NCBI RefSeq assembly: GCF_029871235.1
Contig: NZ_SSOM01000073.1
Coordinates: 492,011-556,010 of the forward strand
Length of the DNA stretch: 64,000 nucleotides
Direction of reading: 5' to 3'
From: Pseudomonas sp. BN411
GTDB lineage: Bacteria; Pseudomonadota; Gammaproteobacteria; Pseudomonadales; Pseudomonadaceae
Below are positions 36,904-45,948 of this stretch, in pieces (the first letter of the stretch is position 1; each line of letters starts with the position of its first letter). The notes under the pieces were generated by a model. That model was not told the DNA's origin. It worked only from the letters and a program-made list of their open reading frames with translations, and did no database searches. A program made the translations under genes and the position numbers.

Positions 36904-38751
36904 CTACAGCGACTTCCAGAGTGAGTCAAAGTCTTCCTCGCCGCCTTGTGGCTGGCTTCCCGGACCTGTGACCGGTTTCCCTCGTGGCGGTGTCGGCTGC
37001 TCGTACACCCGGTATTCGAATTGATTGAAGCTGCCAGTATTGGTGAGTCGCCGGGTGAGCACGGCACGATGCTCGTCGCCGTGAAGATTGATCTGCACCT
37101 TGTTGCCTTCCTGGAAGGGCAGGCGCGGGGTGATCAGGGTGGCCGGGCGGGAGATCGCGCCAATTGCCGGCAGTAGCAGGGCGCGCAGGTAATGGCTGTT
37201 CTGCTCACCCTTGCGCATCAGCAGTACACCGCAGGATTGCGCCTGGGGGGCCACGAGTTCTATGCCCATCTGGGTGCCACCGCCACGCACCTGGCGGATC
37301 CAGCGCACCACGGCGATGCTCCAGCCCTGGCCGGGTGCGTCTTGTACGCCGAGCAGCTCGCCGGCCTGCAGTTGGCTGGGGACTTCCTTGGGCCAGCTCA
37401 GGCAATAGCCCCCGGGGCTGTGGTTGACCACAGCGACGTTGAAGGTCGGATAGCTTTCCGGGCCTGTGCTGACCTGGGGCGGCGGCGCGCTGTTTGCGGA
37501 AACCGGCCGGCTGTACTCGATCTCCTCCAGCGGTATGCCGCGCTGCCAGCCCTGAGTCGGCTGGGCGTCGAAGGCGTTGGCCCAGACATCCTTCGCTGTT
37601 GGCTTGCCGAAGGTGTCGAATACCGCTTGACCGGTATCCTGCGGGAGCTTGAGCACATCGCTGAAGGGACGGCTGCCTGCGAGGAAGAAGTGCAGGGCGC
37701 TCATGCCGATGCACAGGGTCAGGCTGCCCTGGCCGGGATTGCGCTGGAAGGTGCGCTCGGAAATGTCGCCCCAGGCCGAACTCACGTGCTGCAGCAGATC
37801 GAGGGTCATGCCCTCCGGCACCTGCAGGCGCGACTGGCTACGCTGCTCGACCGGCAGCAGCAGGTATTCCTTGATGGCATCCACCAGCGGCAGCGGGTCG
37901 AGGCCCAGCAGGGTGCGCGGCTCCACTTCCTGGAACAGCGACTTGTAACGGGGGGGGCCGTCCAGCTGCGGCGCCACCGCGAAGAGGCTGGACGGCAGCT
38001 CGGCGGACTGAAGTCGCACCAGGGCGCTCCAGGGTGCGAGGACTTCAGCCAGGCGGGCAATGCCGATCTGACGCATCTGGTTGCAGCGGGCGCAGCCCAG
38101 CAGCAGTGCGGCCAGGTAACTCTGCTCGGTGCTCAGCCCTTGCGTATGGCGGGCCAGCGGATCACGCACGACAACGCGGTGGAGCTGGCGGCTTTCGGCT
38201 AGTTGGTAGAGCTGGTGCAGTTCCAGCCAGAGACCTTCGGGGACCGGGCAATAGAGTTGGCTGGAGCGGATCAAGGGGCCGTTCAGGCTGTGCGTCGCCC
38301 GTTGCAGGGCAAGGGCGAGGAGCTGGGCGCGGTCGCGATCACGGCTGGGGCGCGACGATTCCTGAACGATGATCAGCTTGTAGCCGATGGCCAGGTGGTT
38401 CTGCAGGGCCTGGCAGAGATTGGCGACCTTGCGTGGGCGCTCGTCCAGGACGATGGATTGATTGAGGAAGTGCCTTTCCAGGTGCTGGCAGACGAAATGC
38501 ACTTCCGGACGAATCAGCTCCAGGAGTTGCAGACGGTTGTCAGTCGGAGTGACCAACTGGTTGAGTTCCACCAGGGCCTGATAGAGCTGACGGGCGGTTT
38601 CCCCAAGGTTGGCCTTGGGCAGATGGGCGATCCAGCGTTTCAGCTCACGTGGGGTGGCATCGCAGAAGGACAGGCTCTGTTTGCTAGGGGCGGGTACGCG
38701 CAACAGCAGGTGAGGGCTCTGGTGCTCCATCCGGGTCGAGTTCTCCGACAT
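36904..38751 (-). CDS. Conserved protein upstream of fimX, possible PilZ-like C-terminal domain
   Basis: A 615-residue soluble protein with no signal peptide. Residues 1–400 are mainly helical with repeated leucine-rich segments and were not recognised. The C-terminal third has NVAVVNHSPGGYCLSWP and GVQDAPGQGWSIAVVRWIRQ, resembling a PilZ beta-barrel (D/NxSxxG motif), but the RxxxR c-di-GMP motif was not seen before it. Such Pseudomonas proteins lie next to fimX, so a role in c-di-GMP or pilus regulation is plausible but inferred from position. It ends 60 bp before the FimX start. Confidence 0.72.
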   Translation of the reverse strand: MSENSTRMEHQSPHLLLRVPAPSKQSLSFCDATPRELKRWIAHLPKANLGETARQLYQALVELNQLVTPTDNRLQLLELIRPEVHFVCQHLERHFLNQSIVLDERPRKVANLCQALQNHLAIGYKLIIVQESSRPSRDRDRAQLLALALQRATHSLNGPLIRSSQLYCPVPEGLWLELHQLYQLAESRQLHRVVVRDPLARHTQGLSTEQSYLAALLLGCARCNQMRQIGIARLAEVLAPWSALVRLQSAELPSSLFAVAPQLDGPPRYKSLFQEVEPRTLLGLDPLPLVDAIKEYLLLPVEQRSQSRLQVPEGMTLDLLQHVSSAWGDISERTFQRNPGQGSLTLCIGMSALHFFLAGSRPFSDVLKLPQDTGQAVFDTFGKPTAKDVWANAFDAQPTQGWQRGIPLEEIEYSRPVSANSAPPPQVSTGPESYPTFNVAVVNHSPGGYCLSWPKEVPSQLQAGELLGVQDAPGQGWSIAVVRWIRQVRGGGTQMGIELVAPQAQSCGVLLMRKGEQNSHYLRALLLPAIGAISRPATLITPRLPFQEGNKVQINLHGDEHRAVLTRRLTNTGSFNQFEYRVYEQPTPPRGKPVTGPGSQPQGGEEDFDSLWKSL

Positions 38752-38918
38752 CTCGCGTGAGGTAATGGATTGAATTTCAGCACTCTATCAGCATCCTTGA
38801 ACAGTGGCAGCCTATCCATGGCTGGGCTGTAGAGGCGTTGGCAGATTGCCGCCAGGGCGTGTCAACTTCCTGATCCAGTCCTGGCCGAACGCTGGGGTTC
38901 GGCCGGGATGGCATCCGG

Positions 38919-39782
38919 TCAGGCGTCCTTCGGCATGGCCAGCAGCTGACCCATCCGCACCTGGCTGCCGGGCCACGCGCTTTCGGCCCAGCGTACCTGG
39001 TCCGGACCGAACAGCACGATGGCGGTGGAACCCAGCTTGAAGCGGCCGAGTTCGTCGCCCTTTTCCAGCGTAATCGGCGCACGTGCCGCTTCGTCGTAGC
39101 TGAAGGTCTTCAGTTCGCGCTTGGGCGGCGTAACCAGGCCCGCCCAGGTGGTTTCGATGGACGCGACGATCATCGCCCCTACCAGCACTACGGCCATCGG
39201 GCCGCGCTCGGTGTCGAAGATGCACACCACGCGCTCGTTGCGGGCGAACAGCTCCGGCACGTTCTCGGCGGTGCTCTGGTTCACCGAAAACAGTCGGCCC
39301 GGCACATAGACCATCTCCCGCAGAGTGCCGCCCAGGGGCGCATGCACACGGTGGTAGTCCTTCGGCGACAGATACACGGTGGCGAACTCGCCGCCCATGA
39401 AGGGCGCGGCGCGCTCGGCGTCACCGCCCAGCAGTTCCAGCACGCTGAAGCTGTGGCCCTTGGCCTGGAAGCAGCGGCCGTGCTCGATCGGGCCGATCTG
39501 GCTGATGGCACCGTCGGCCGGGCAGAGGATGGCGCCGGGTGTTTCGTCCAGCTGACGCGCGCCGGGTTTGAGGGCGCGGGTGAAGAAGGCGTTGAAGTGC
39601 TCGTAGGCGGTGACATCCTCGACCAGCGCTTCACTCATGTTCACCTGGTAGCGCTTGGCGAACCAGGTGGTGAAGGCGTTCTTGAGCCAGTGCACGCGGC
39701 ATTCGGCGATGCAGCCAGCCAGGCGCGACAGCAGGTGATGCGGCAGCAGGTACTGGCTGATGATGAAGAGGCGTTCTTTCAT
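38919..39782 (-). CDS. psd: Phosphatidylserine decarboxylase proenzyme
   Basis: A 287-residue membrane-associated enzyme making phosphatidylethanolamine. It self-cleaves at LGST, where Ser252 becomes the pyruvoyl cofactor (FKLGSTAIVLFG). Other family blocks are FFTRALKPGAR, CPADGAISQIG and YHRVHAPLGG. Start ATG 39782 lies 21 bp after the rhodanese gene stop. Part of a minus-strand group HDOD–rhdA–psd. Confidence 0.96.
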   Translation of the reverse strand: MKERLFIISQYLLPHHLLSRLAGCIAECRVHWLKNAFTTWFAKRYQVNMSEALVEDVTAYEHFNAFFTRALKPGARQLDETPGAILCPADGAISQIGPIEHGRCFQAKGHSFSVLELLGGDAERAAPFMGGEFATVYLSPKDYHRVHAPLGGTLREMVYVPGRLFSVNQSTAENVPELFARNERVVCIFDTERGPMAVVLVGAMIVASIETTWAGLVTPPKRELKTFSYDEAARAPITLEKGDELGRFKLGSTAIVLFGPDQVRWAESAWPGSQVRMGQLLAMPKDA

Positions 39783-39803
39783 TGGATTTCCTTGATGGGC
39801 GCT

Positions 39804-40619
39804 TCAGCTCTCGACCGGGGTGTCCGGGTGGTTGCCCCATTCGGACCAGGAGCCGGCATAGCCTTTGACGCGCGGGTAGCCCAGGGCCTTGGCCACCAGA
39901 TAGGTGAAGCCCGAGCGGTGGTGGGTCTGGCAGTGGGTGACGATTTCCTTGTCCGGGGTGATGCCCAGGGACTGCAGGATCTCGGCCATATCGGTGCGGA
40001 TGCGCAGGGCGCGGGCCGGGTCCATGCCGGCGGTCCACTCGAAGTTGACCGCGCCGGGGATGTGCCCGCCTTTGGCAGCCAGGACCTTGGTGCCGTTGTA
40101 CTCGCCGGGGCCGCGGGCGTCCCAGATGGCCAGGTCGGCGGCGCCGAGGCGGCTCTGGATGTACTCGCGAGTGGCGGTAGGCTCGTCGTGGAGGGTCAGG
40201 GGGATCGGGCCGCCGACCGCTGCCGGTACGGCGTCGCTGGTTTCCCGGCCTTCAGCCAGCCAGGCGTGCAGACCACCGTCCAGATAGTGGTAACGCTGAT
40301 GGCCGATCACATCCAGCAGCCAGATGAAGCGGCCGGCCCAGCCACCGCCTTCGTCGTCGTACACCACGTAGGTGGCATCGGCGCGATGGCCCAGTTCACC
40401 GAACAGTGCTTCGAGGTCGGCCTTGGCGGGCAGCAGGCCCGGTGCCGGCGGCTGGCCGAGCTGGGTGCGCTTAGGATCGACGAAGCGGGCGCCCGGCACG
40501 TGGCCGGCCGCGTAACGGGCGGCGCTGGTGAGGTCGACCAGAATCAGCTCGTCGGCACCAAGCAGGGGCGCCAGCTCGGCCGGTTCGATCACCAGCGGCA
40601 GGTTGGAGAAGGCAGACAT
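39804..40619 (-). CDS. rhdA: Thiosulfate:cyanide sulfurtransferase (rhodanese)
   Basis: A 271-residue tandem-domain rhodanese that transfers sulfane sulfur from thiosulfate to cyanide or another acceptor. The active-site loop is CQTHHRSG with catalytic Cys230 in the C-terminal domain, matching the position in Azotobacter RhdA; the N-terminal domain is the inactive copy. KGYAGSWSEWGNHPDTP is the conserved end. Cyanide detoxification is one possible role in Pseudomonas. Confidence 0.94.
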   Translation of the reverse strand: MSAFSNLPLVIEPAELAPLLGADELILVDLTSAARYAAGHVPGARFVDPKRTQLGQPPAPGLLPAKADLEALFGELGHRADATYVVYDDEGGGWAGRFIWLLDVIGHQRYHYLDGGLHAWLAEGRETSDAVPAAVGGPIPLTLHDEPTATREYIQSRLGAADLAIWDARGPGEYNGTKVLAAKGGHIPGAVNFEWTAGMDPARALRIRTDMAEILQSLGITPDKEIVTHCQTHHRSGFTYLVAKALGYPRVKGYAGSWSEWGNHPDTPVES

Positions 40620-40664
40620 GGAAGCCTCCAGTAATGGGCAAAGTGGCAGATTGTATAGGAAAGC

Positions 40665-42188
40665 CTAACGGCCGCGTCTGGCGAAGCTGGCGAGCGCACG
40701 CTCGATGCATTGGGCCGTCTTGGCGAAGGCGCGCAGGCTGATTTCGGCGAAGGGCGCGCCGTCCTGGTCGGCCACCACCAGCATGGCCACCCGACCGTTC
40801 ACGGCAATCGAGCGCAGCAGAAGGTGGTGCCCCGGGAACAGGCTCTTCAACTGGCCGGGCAGCAGGGCGGAGAACTGCGCCATGTTGTCCGGCCCCAGGC
40901 GTAGCTGGACCGGCTGGCTGAGTAGGCGCCGCAGCACCTGGCTCTGGTTCGGGTCCAGCTGCAGGCCGTTGGCGTCCTTGGGTAGGCCCACCTGCTGCTG
41001 GGCGAGCAGGCGGCTGTGGGTGCGGTCGGCCAGCAGCACCAGGACCCGGCGCATGCCGCCGCTTTCCAGGGCGTCGCGGGCGCAGGCGGAAAGCTGCACC
41101 ACGTTGGCGAAGGGGCTGGGCTCGCGGAGCAGCTCGCCGCAGTGGCGACGCCAGTCTTCCAGGGCGTCGGCGGTAGGGGGCGGTGCTGCAACCGGTTCGC
41201 GGCGCAGGCGGTGCTGGTTCCACGGCCAGAGCAGTGCTTCGGCGGGGTGCCAGAGGTCGCCGCGGGCGTGCAGGCGTCCGCTGTGTGCGGCGTGCTGGTG
41301 AACCTGCTGCTGCAGTTCGTCCAGCGGCACCTTCATGAACAGTCCGGTGAGGCGCTGCCAGCGCAGGCTGTGTCCATCTCCCCAACCGACATGGGCGGAA
41401 ACTGCCAGGCCGTTCGCCAGCAGGACGGTGTTGCCGGGCTGGGTCAGCCAGCGACTCAAGATGGGGTCGGCGTCCAGTTGCTGCGTCTGTTGCAGCGGAT
41501 GTCCATTGTCGCGGGCAATGTGCACGGCCTTGACCAGCATGCGGCGGTCATCGCTCAGCAGGCGATAGCCCTGGATGATCCAGTCGGGCAGCTTCCAGTG
41601 CTCGGCGAGGGTCTGGCAGAGGCGCAACAACGGGACGCCGAGCAGTTCGCGTTCGACCTTGGCAGCCGGTTCGCCCTCGCCCAATACGCGCTTCTCCCAG
41701 GTATCGAACAGCTCCGGGTGGCTGGCCAGCAGCGGCCAGAGGGGGGAGAGGAACAGCAGGCTGCACCAGTGGATTTCCTGCCAGAGGCGGGCCAGCCGGG
41801 CGGCGAACAGACCGTTGGCCTGCTGCGCTGCGTGCTGGCTGATCAGCTGCAGCTGACGCAGCGACTGCGGGATGTCGTCCTCGGGGACGGCGGGCAGGCG
41901 ATTGAGCAGGACTTCCGCGCGCTTCAGGCCCAGGCGGCTGAGGGCGACTTCCAGGCTTTCCGCCGGGCTGCTCAGCATGTTGCCGGCGGCATTGGCCTCG
42001 CGCAGCAGGCTCAGGGCGAGGGCGGGGCTGTCCTGGGTCAGGTCGGCGATATCGCGCAGGGAGCGGCGGCTATCACCCAATGCGCGGCGGACTTTTTCAT
42101 GGGCGGCGGCGGGGACGGGCAGGCGCACCCCGTCGAGGTGCTTGATCCAGCTGTCGAGACTGCGTGGCACGGGCTTTGCGGTTGACAT
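40665..42188 (-). CDS. HDOD-domain signalling protein
   Basis: A 507-residue soluble protein. The N-terminal HDOD domain (DIADLTQDSPALALSLLREAN, LSRLGLKRAEVLLNRLP) belongs to a helical superfamily related to HD phosphohydrolases that usually lacks the metal-binding pair. The C-terminal half looks like a GAF-type sensor (ALESGGMRRVLVLLADRTH, HHLLLRSIAVNGRVAMLVVADQDG). ATG 42188 gives MSTAKPVPRSLDSW. Its regulatory target is unknown. It is divergent from motA and starts the group that continues to rhdA and psd. Confidence 0.82.
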   Translation of the reverse strand: MSTAKPVPRSLDSWIKHLDGVRLPVPAAAHEKVRRALGDSRRSLRDIADLTQDSPALALSLLREANAAGNMLSSPAESLEVALSRLGLKRAEVLLNRLPAVPEDDIPQSLRQLQLISQHAAQQANGLFAARLARLWQEIHWCSLLFLSPLWPLLASHPELFDTWEKRVLGEGEPAAKVERELLGVPLLRLCQTLAEHWKLPDWIIQGYRLLSDDRRMLVKAVHIARDNGHPLQQTQQLDADPILSRWLTQPGNTVLLANGLAVSAHVGWGDGHSLRWQRLTGLFMKVPLDELQQQVHQHAAHSGRLHARGDLWHPAEALLWPWNQHRLRREPVAAPPPTADALEDWRRHCGELLREPSPFANVVQLSACARDALESGGMRRVLVLLADRTHSRLLAQQQVGLPKDANGLQLDPNQSQVLRRLLSQPVQLRLGPDNMAQFSALLPGQLKSLFPGHHLLLRSIAVNGRVAMLVVADQDGAPFAEISLRAFAKTAQCIERALASFARRGR

Positions 42189-42305
42189 AGGGGGCCGCCA
42201 ATCTGGCTTTTCGCCTGAACAGGCTATAGTCTGGCGCATATCTTCCGATAATTAGAAGGGGCTCTTTTCATAACCCTTTCTACTGACTCTTCAAGCTTCC
42301 TTCCT

Positions 42306-43157
42306 ATGGCAAAAATCATCGGCATCATCGTCGTATTCGCCAGCGTGCTCGGTGGATACATCCTGTCTCACGGCAAGCTTGCCGCGCTGATCCAGCCCTT
42401 CGAGGTGATGATCATCGGCGGCGCGGCGCTGGGTGCCTTCCTCCAGGCCAACCCCGGCAGCACGACGATGATCGTGTTCAAGAAGTCGCTGAAGATGTTC
42501 GGCACCCGCTTCACCCACGGCTTCTATCTTGAAGTGCTGCGCCTGCTCTACGAAATCCTCAACAAGAGCCGCCGCGAAGGGATGATGGCCATCGAGGCCG
42601 ACATCGAGGACGCCCCCGCCAGCCCCATCTTCAGCAAGTACCCGGGCATCCTCAAGGATGAACGGATGACCGCCTACATCTGCGATTACCTGCGCATCAT
42701 GTCCTCCGGCAACATGGCGCCCCACGAGCTCGAGGGCCTGTTCGACATGGAACTGGCCAGCCTGAAGGAAGAGCTGGAGCACCCGGCACACGCGGTCAAC
42801 CGTATCGCCGACGGCCTGCCGGGCTTCGGTATCGTCGCGGCGGTACTTGGCATCGTGGTCACCATGGCGATGCTGGGCGAAGCCGAGCAGGCCGCCCTTG
42901 GCCAACACGTGGGTGCGGCGCTGGTGGGTACTTTCCTCGGTATTCTCGCGGCTTACGGCTTTTTCGGTCCGCTGGCGGTGTCCCTGGAACACGACGCCCG
43001 TGAAGAACTGAACGTATTCGAGGCGATCAAGGCCTGCCTGGTGGCCTCGGCGTCCGGCATGCCGCCGTCGCTGGCGGTGGAATTCGGTCGCAAGACGCTG
43101 TTCCCGGCCCACCGCCCGAGCTTCAGCGAGCTGGAGCAGGCCGTACGCGGCAGTTGA
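42306..43157 (+). CDS. motA: Flagellar motor stator protein MotA
   Basis: A 283-residue inner-membrane protein with four helices, e.g. IIGIIVVFASVLGGYIL and FGIVAAVLGIVVTMAML. The large cytoplasmic loop contacts FliG, and the conserved segment GMPPSLAVEFGRKTLFP ends the protein. It pairs with MotB, 10 bp downstream, to form the proton-driven stator. A TATAGT box at 42225–42230 is a possible -10, without a good -35. Confidence 0.96.
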   Translation: MAKIIGIIVVFASVLGGYILSHGKLAALIQPFEVMIIGGAALGAFLQANPGSTTMIVFKKSLKMFGTRFTHGFYLEVLRLLYEILNKSRREGMMAIEADIEDAPASPIFSKYPGILKDERMTAYICDYLRIMSSGNMAPHELEGLFDMELASLKEELEHPAHAVNRIADGLPGFGIVAAVLGIVVTMAMLGEAEQAALGQHVGAALVGTFLGILAAYGFFGPLAVSLEHDAREELNVFEAIKACLVASASGMPPSLAVEFGRKTLFPAHRPSFSELEQAVRGS

Positions 43158-43167
43158 AGGCTGAGTC

Positions 43168-44220
43168 ATGGAGAACAACCAGCCGATCATCGTCAAGCGC
43201 GTCAAACGCTACGCCGCCGGTCACCACGGCGGCGCGTGGAAGATCGCCTTCGCCGACTTCGCCACCGCGATGATGGCGTTCTTCCTGGTGCTCTGGCTGA
43301 TGTCCTCGGCCACCCCGGAGCAGAAGAAAGCCATCTCCGGCTACTTCAAGGACCCCATCGGCTTCACCGAAAGCGCCAGCCCGTATGTCATCGACCTGGG
43401 CGGCACGCCCACGCCCGCGCCTGACCGCACCTTGAATCCCGAGCTGAAGGATGCCCCCGATTCCCAGGAATCGGCGGCCGACTCCACGGACAAGACCCAG
43501 GTGGACGCCAGCCAGGTGGAAACCCTGGCCGACCAGATCGAGCGCGAGCGCCTGGAGCTGTTGCTGCAGGAGTTGCAGAACAAGGTCGAAGAGAACCCTG
43601 AGCTGCGCAAGTTCAAGGATCAGATTCTCTTTGAAATCACCCAGGACGGCCTGCGCATCCAGATCATGGATGCCGCCAACCGGCCCATGTTCGACCTCGG
43701 CAGCGCACGCCTGCAGCCGTACTTCGAAGACATCCTGTTGATCCTCGCCGAGACCATCAAGGCTGTGCCGAACAAGATCAGCATCAGCGGCCACACCGAT
43801 GCCAAGCCTTATGCCGGCGCTGGCGATTTCGGCAATTGGGAGTTGTCCGCCGGTCGTGCCAACGCTGCGCGTCGCACCCTGATCGCTGGCGGTTACCCGG
43901 AAGACCAGGTGGCGCGGGTGGTGGGTTATGCCTCGTCGGCGTTGTTCGACCGCAAGGACCCGTTCAACCCGGTCAATCGCCGTATCGACATCATCGTCCT
44001 TACCAAGAAGGCCCAGCGTGCCATCGAGGGTGAGCAGGGCGACGGTGCCAAGCCTGAGGAAGGGCAGCAGCCCCCGCCTCCCGCCAGTGATGCCGCGCCG
44101 TCGGCTCCGGCTATCCCGGCGGGCGATCCGGCCGCGCCCGTGCAGCCGCGTGAGCTGCGGGAGAAGCTGAACATCTTCGAAGACGGCGTGCTGAAGATGG
44201 ACCAGCCCAAGGGGCAGTGA
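43168..44220 (+). CDS. motB: Flagellar motor stator protein MotB
   Basis: A 350-residue protein with a single N-terminal helix carrying the proton-path Asp30 (ADFATAMMAFFLVLWLMSS), a plug/linker and a C-terminal OmpA-like peptidoglycan-binding domain (SISGHTDAKPYAG, GYASSALFDRKDPFNPVNRRIDI). The extreme C terminus is Pro/Ala-rich. ATG at 43168 is 10 bp after the motA stop. Anchors the stator to the cell wall. Confidence 0.96.
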   Translation: MENNQPIIVKRVKRYAAGHHGGAWKIAFADFATAMMAFFLVLWLMSSATPEQKKAISGYFKDPIGFTESASPYVIDLGGTPTPAPDRTLNPELKDAPDSQESAADSTDKTQVDASQVETLADQIERERLELLLQELQNKVEENPELRKFKDQILFEITQDGLRIQIMDAANRPMFDLGSARLQPYFEDILLILAETIKAVPNKISISGHTDAKPYAGAGDFGNWELSAGRANAARRTLIAGGYPEDQVARVVGYASSALFDRKDPFNPVNRRIDIIVLTKKAQRAIEGEQGDGAKPEEGQQPPPPASDAAPSAPAIPAGDPAAPVQPRELREKLNIFEDGVLKMDQPKGQ

Positions 44221-44233
44221 TTGCCGCACTAAT

Positions 44234-44263
44234 GAAAAGGCCACGCATTGCGTGGCCTTTTTC
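44234..44263. terminator. Bidirectional terminator between motB and rsgA
   Basis: GAAAAGGCCACGC-ATT-GCGTGGCCTTTTTC, a strong hairpin with A- and T-runs, lies between the convergent genes. Confidence 0.9.
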
Positions 44264-44277
44264 GTTTCCGCCGAGCC

Positions 44278-45309
44278 TCAGTACTCGTCTTGGGGCAGGC
44301 TGGCGAGGATGTGCCGGTAGCTCGCCATCCGTTGCGGATGCACGCGGCCATCTTCCAACGCCTTGAGCAGGGCGCAGCCCGGTTCGCGGTCGTGCTTGCA
44401 GTCGCGGAAGCGGCAGGTTCCGAGCAGCTCGTTGAACTCGACGAAGCCGGCCTCTACATCGCCGCGGCTGACATGCCCCAGACCGAACTCGCGGATACCG
44501 GGGGAGTCGATCAGCTCGCCACCGCCCGGGAAGTGGAACAGGCGCGCCGTCGTGGTGGTGTGGGTGCCCTTGCCGGTGAGTTCGGACAGCGCGCCTACGC
44601 GAGTGTCCACGCCCGGCAAGAGGCTGTTGACCAGCGACGACTTGCCCACGCCGGACTGGCCGACGAACACGCTGATGTGGCCGTCGAGCCGGGCCATCAG
44701 GTCTTCCATGCCGCCGCCTTCGCGCGCCGATACTTCCAGCAGCGGGTAGCCCAGTTGGCGATACACGCCGAGCAGGTCGTCGAGCATGGCGGCGTTTTCG
44801 TCATCCACCAGATCGGCCTTGTTCAGCAGCAGTAGTGGGTGAATGCCAGCGTGCTCGGCCGCAATCAGGTAACGGTCGATCAGGTTGGCGTGCGGATGCG
44901 GGAGCGGGGCGAAGACGATGACGATCTGGTCGACGTTGGCCGCCACCGGCTTGAGCACGCCTCGCATGTCCGGCCGGCACAGCTCGGAGCTGCGGGGCAA
45001 CTGGGCGACGATCACGCCGCTGCCCTGGTTGCCATGGCGCCAGACCACGCGGTCGCCGGTGACCAGCGGCGGTAGGTTGGCACGCAGGTGGCAACGCACG
45101 ATTTCGCCGGACTGTTCACCTTCCAGGGCTTCAACTTCCACCTGGACGCCGAAGTGGGCGATCACCAGGCCCGTTTGCTCGGGGCCGAGGTCGCCTCCCT
45201 CGAGTTCTTCGAGTGCGCGCGACTCCCGCTTGGCTGCGCGGGCGGCGCGCTCCTCCTGAATCTTCTCGATGCGCCAGCTCTGCCGGCGGGTAAGTTGGCG
45301 TTTGGCCAT
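44278..45309 (-). CDS. rsgA: Ribosome small-subunit GTPase RsgA
   Basis: A 343-residue circularly permuted GTPase acting in late 30S assembly. An N-terminal OB fold is followed by G4 LLNKADLVD, then G1 GQSGVGKSS at 217–225, and G3 [10 protein letters not shown]. The C-terminal zinc site [14 protein letters not shown] completes the family pattern. Divergent from orn with about 95 bp between starts. Confidence 0.96.
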   Translation of the reverse strand: MAKRQLTRRQSWRIEKIQEERAARAAKRESRALEELEGGDLGPEQTGLVIAHFGVQVEVEALEGEQSGEIVRCHLRANLPPLVTGDRVVWRHGNQGSGVIVAQLPRSSELCRPDMRGVLKPVAANVDQIVIVFAPLPHPHANLIDRYLIAAEHAGIHPLLLLNKADLVDDENAAMLDDLLGVYRQLGYPLLEVSAREGGGMEDLMARLDGHISVFVGQSGVGKSSLVNSLLPGVDTRVGALSELTGKGTHTTTTARLFHFPGGGELIDSPGIREFGLGHVSRGDVEAGFVEFNELLGTCRFRDCKHDREPGCALLKALEDGRVHPQRMASYRHILASLPQDEY

Positions 45310-45404
45310 GGTGGTTCCGCTTGAAAAAAACCGCGCGAGTTTAGCACGCAGCCCGCAGCAGCAGGCTCTAAGCTAGAATGCGCGCTTCGCCCTGGAGACC
45401 GAAT

Positions 45405-45947
45405 ATGCAGAATGCCCTGAACCTGATCTGGATCGATCTGGAAATGACCGGCCTGAACCCGGACACGGACGTGATCATCGAGATGGCCACCATCGTGACC
45501 GACAGCGATCTGAACGTGCTGGCCGAGGGACCGACCATCGCGATCCACCAGAGCGACGAGATTCTCGCCGGCATGGATGAGTGGAACACGCGCCAGCATG
45601 GCCAGAGCGGCCTCACCCAGCGAGTGCGCGAAAGCCAGATCAGCATGGCGGAAGCCGAGGCTCAGACCCTGGCCTTCCTCGATCAGTGGGTGCCCAAGGG
45701 CAAATCGCCGATCTGCGGCAACAGCATCTGCCAGGACCGCCGCTTCCTCTACCGCCACATGCCGCAGCTGGAAGCTTATTTCCACTACCGCAACCTCGAT
45801 GTGTCCACCGTGAAGGAGCTGGCTGCACGCTGGGCGCCGAAAGTGCGTGACGGGGTGAAGAAGAGCAGCAGCCACCTGGCGCTGGATGACATCCGTGACT
45901 CGATCGCGGAGCTACAGCATTACCGGGAACACTTCTTCAAGATCTGA
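45405..45947 (+). CDS. orn: Oligoribonuclease
   Basis: A 180-residue DEDDh 3'-5' exonuclease degrading short RNAs and pGpG, the c-di-GMP breakdown product, so it also affects c-di-GMP levels. Motifs: [10 protein letters not shown] (D, E), [12 protein letters not shown] (D) and [14 protein letters not shown] (H, D). The ATG at 45405 has GGAGA upstream and gives the usual length. A TAGAAT box at 45374–45379 may be the -10. Confidence 0.97.
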   Translation: MQNALNLIWIDLEMTGLNPDTDVIIEMATIVTDSDLNVLAEGPTIAIHQSDEILAGMDEWNTRQHGQSGLTQRVRESQISMAEAEAQTLAFLDQWVPKGKSPICGNSICQDRRFLYRHMPQLEAYFHYRNLDVSTVKELAARWAPKVRDGVKKSSSHLALDDIRDSIAELQHYREHFFKI

Positions 45948-45948
45948 T

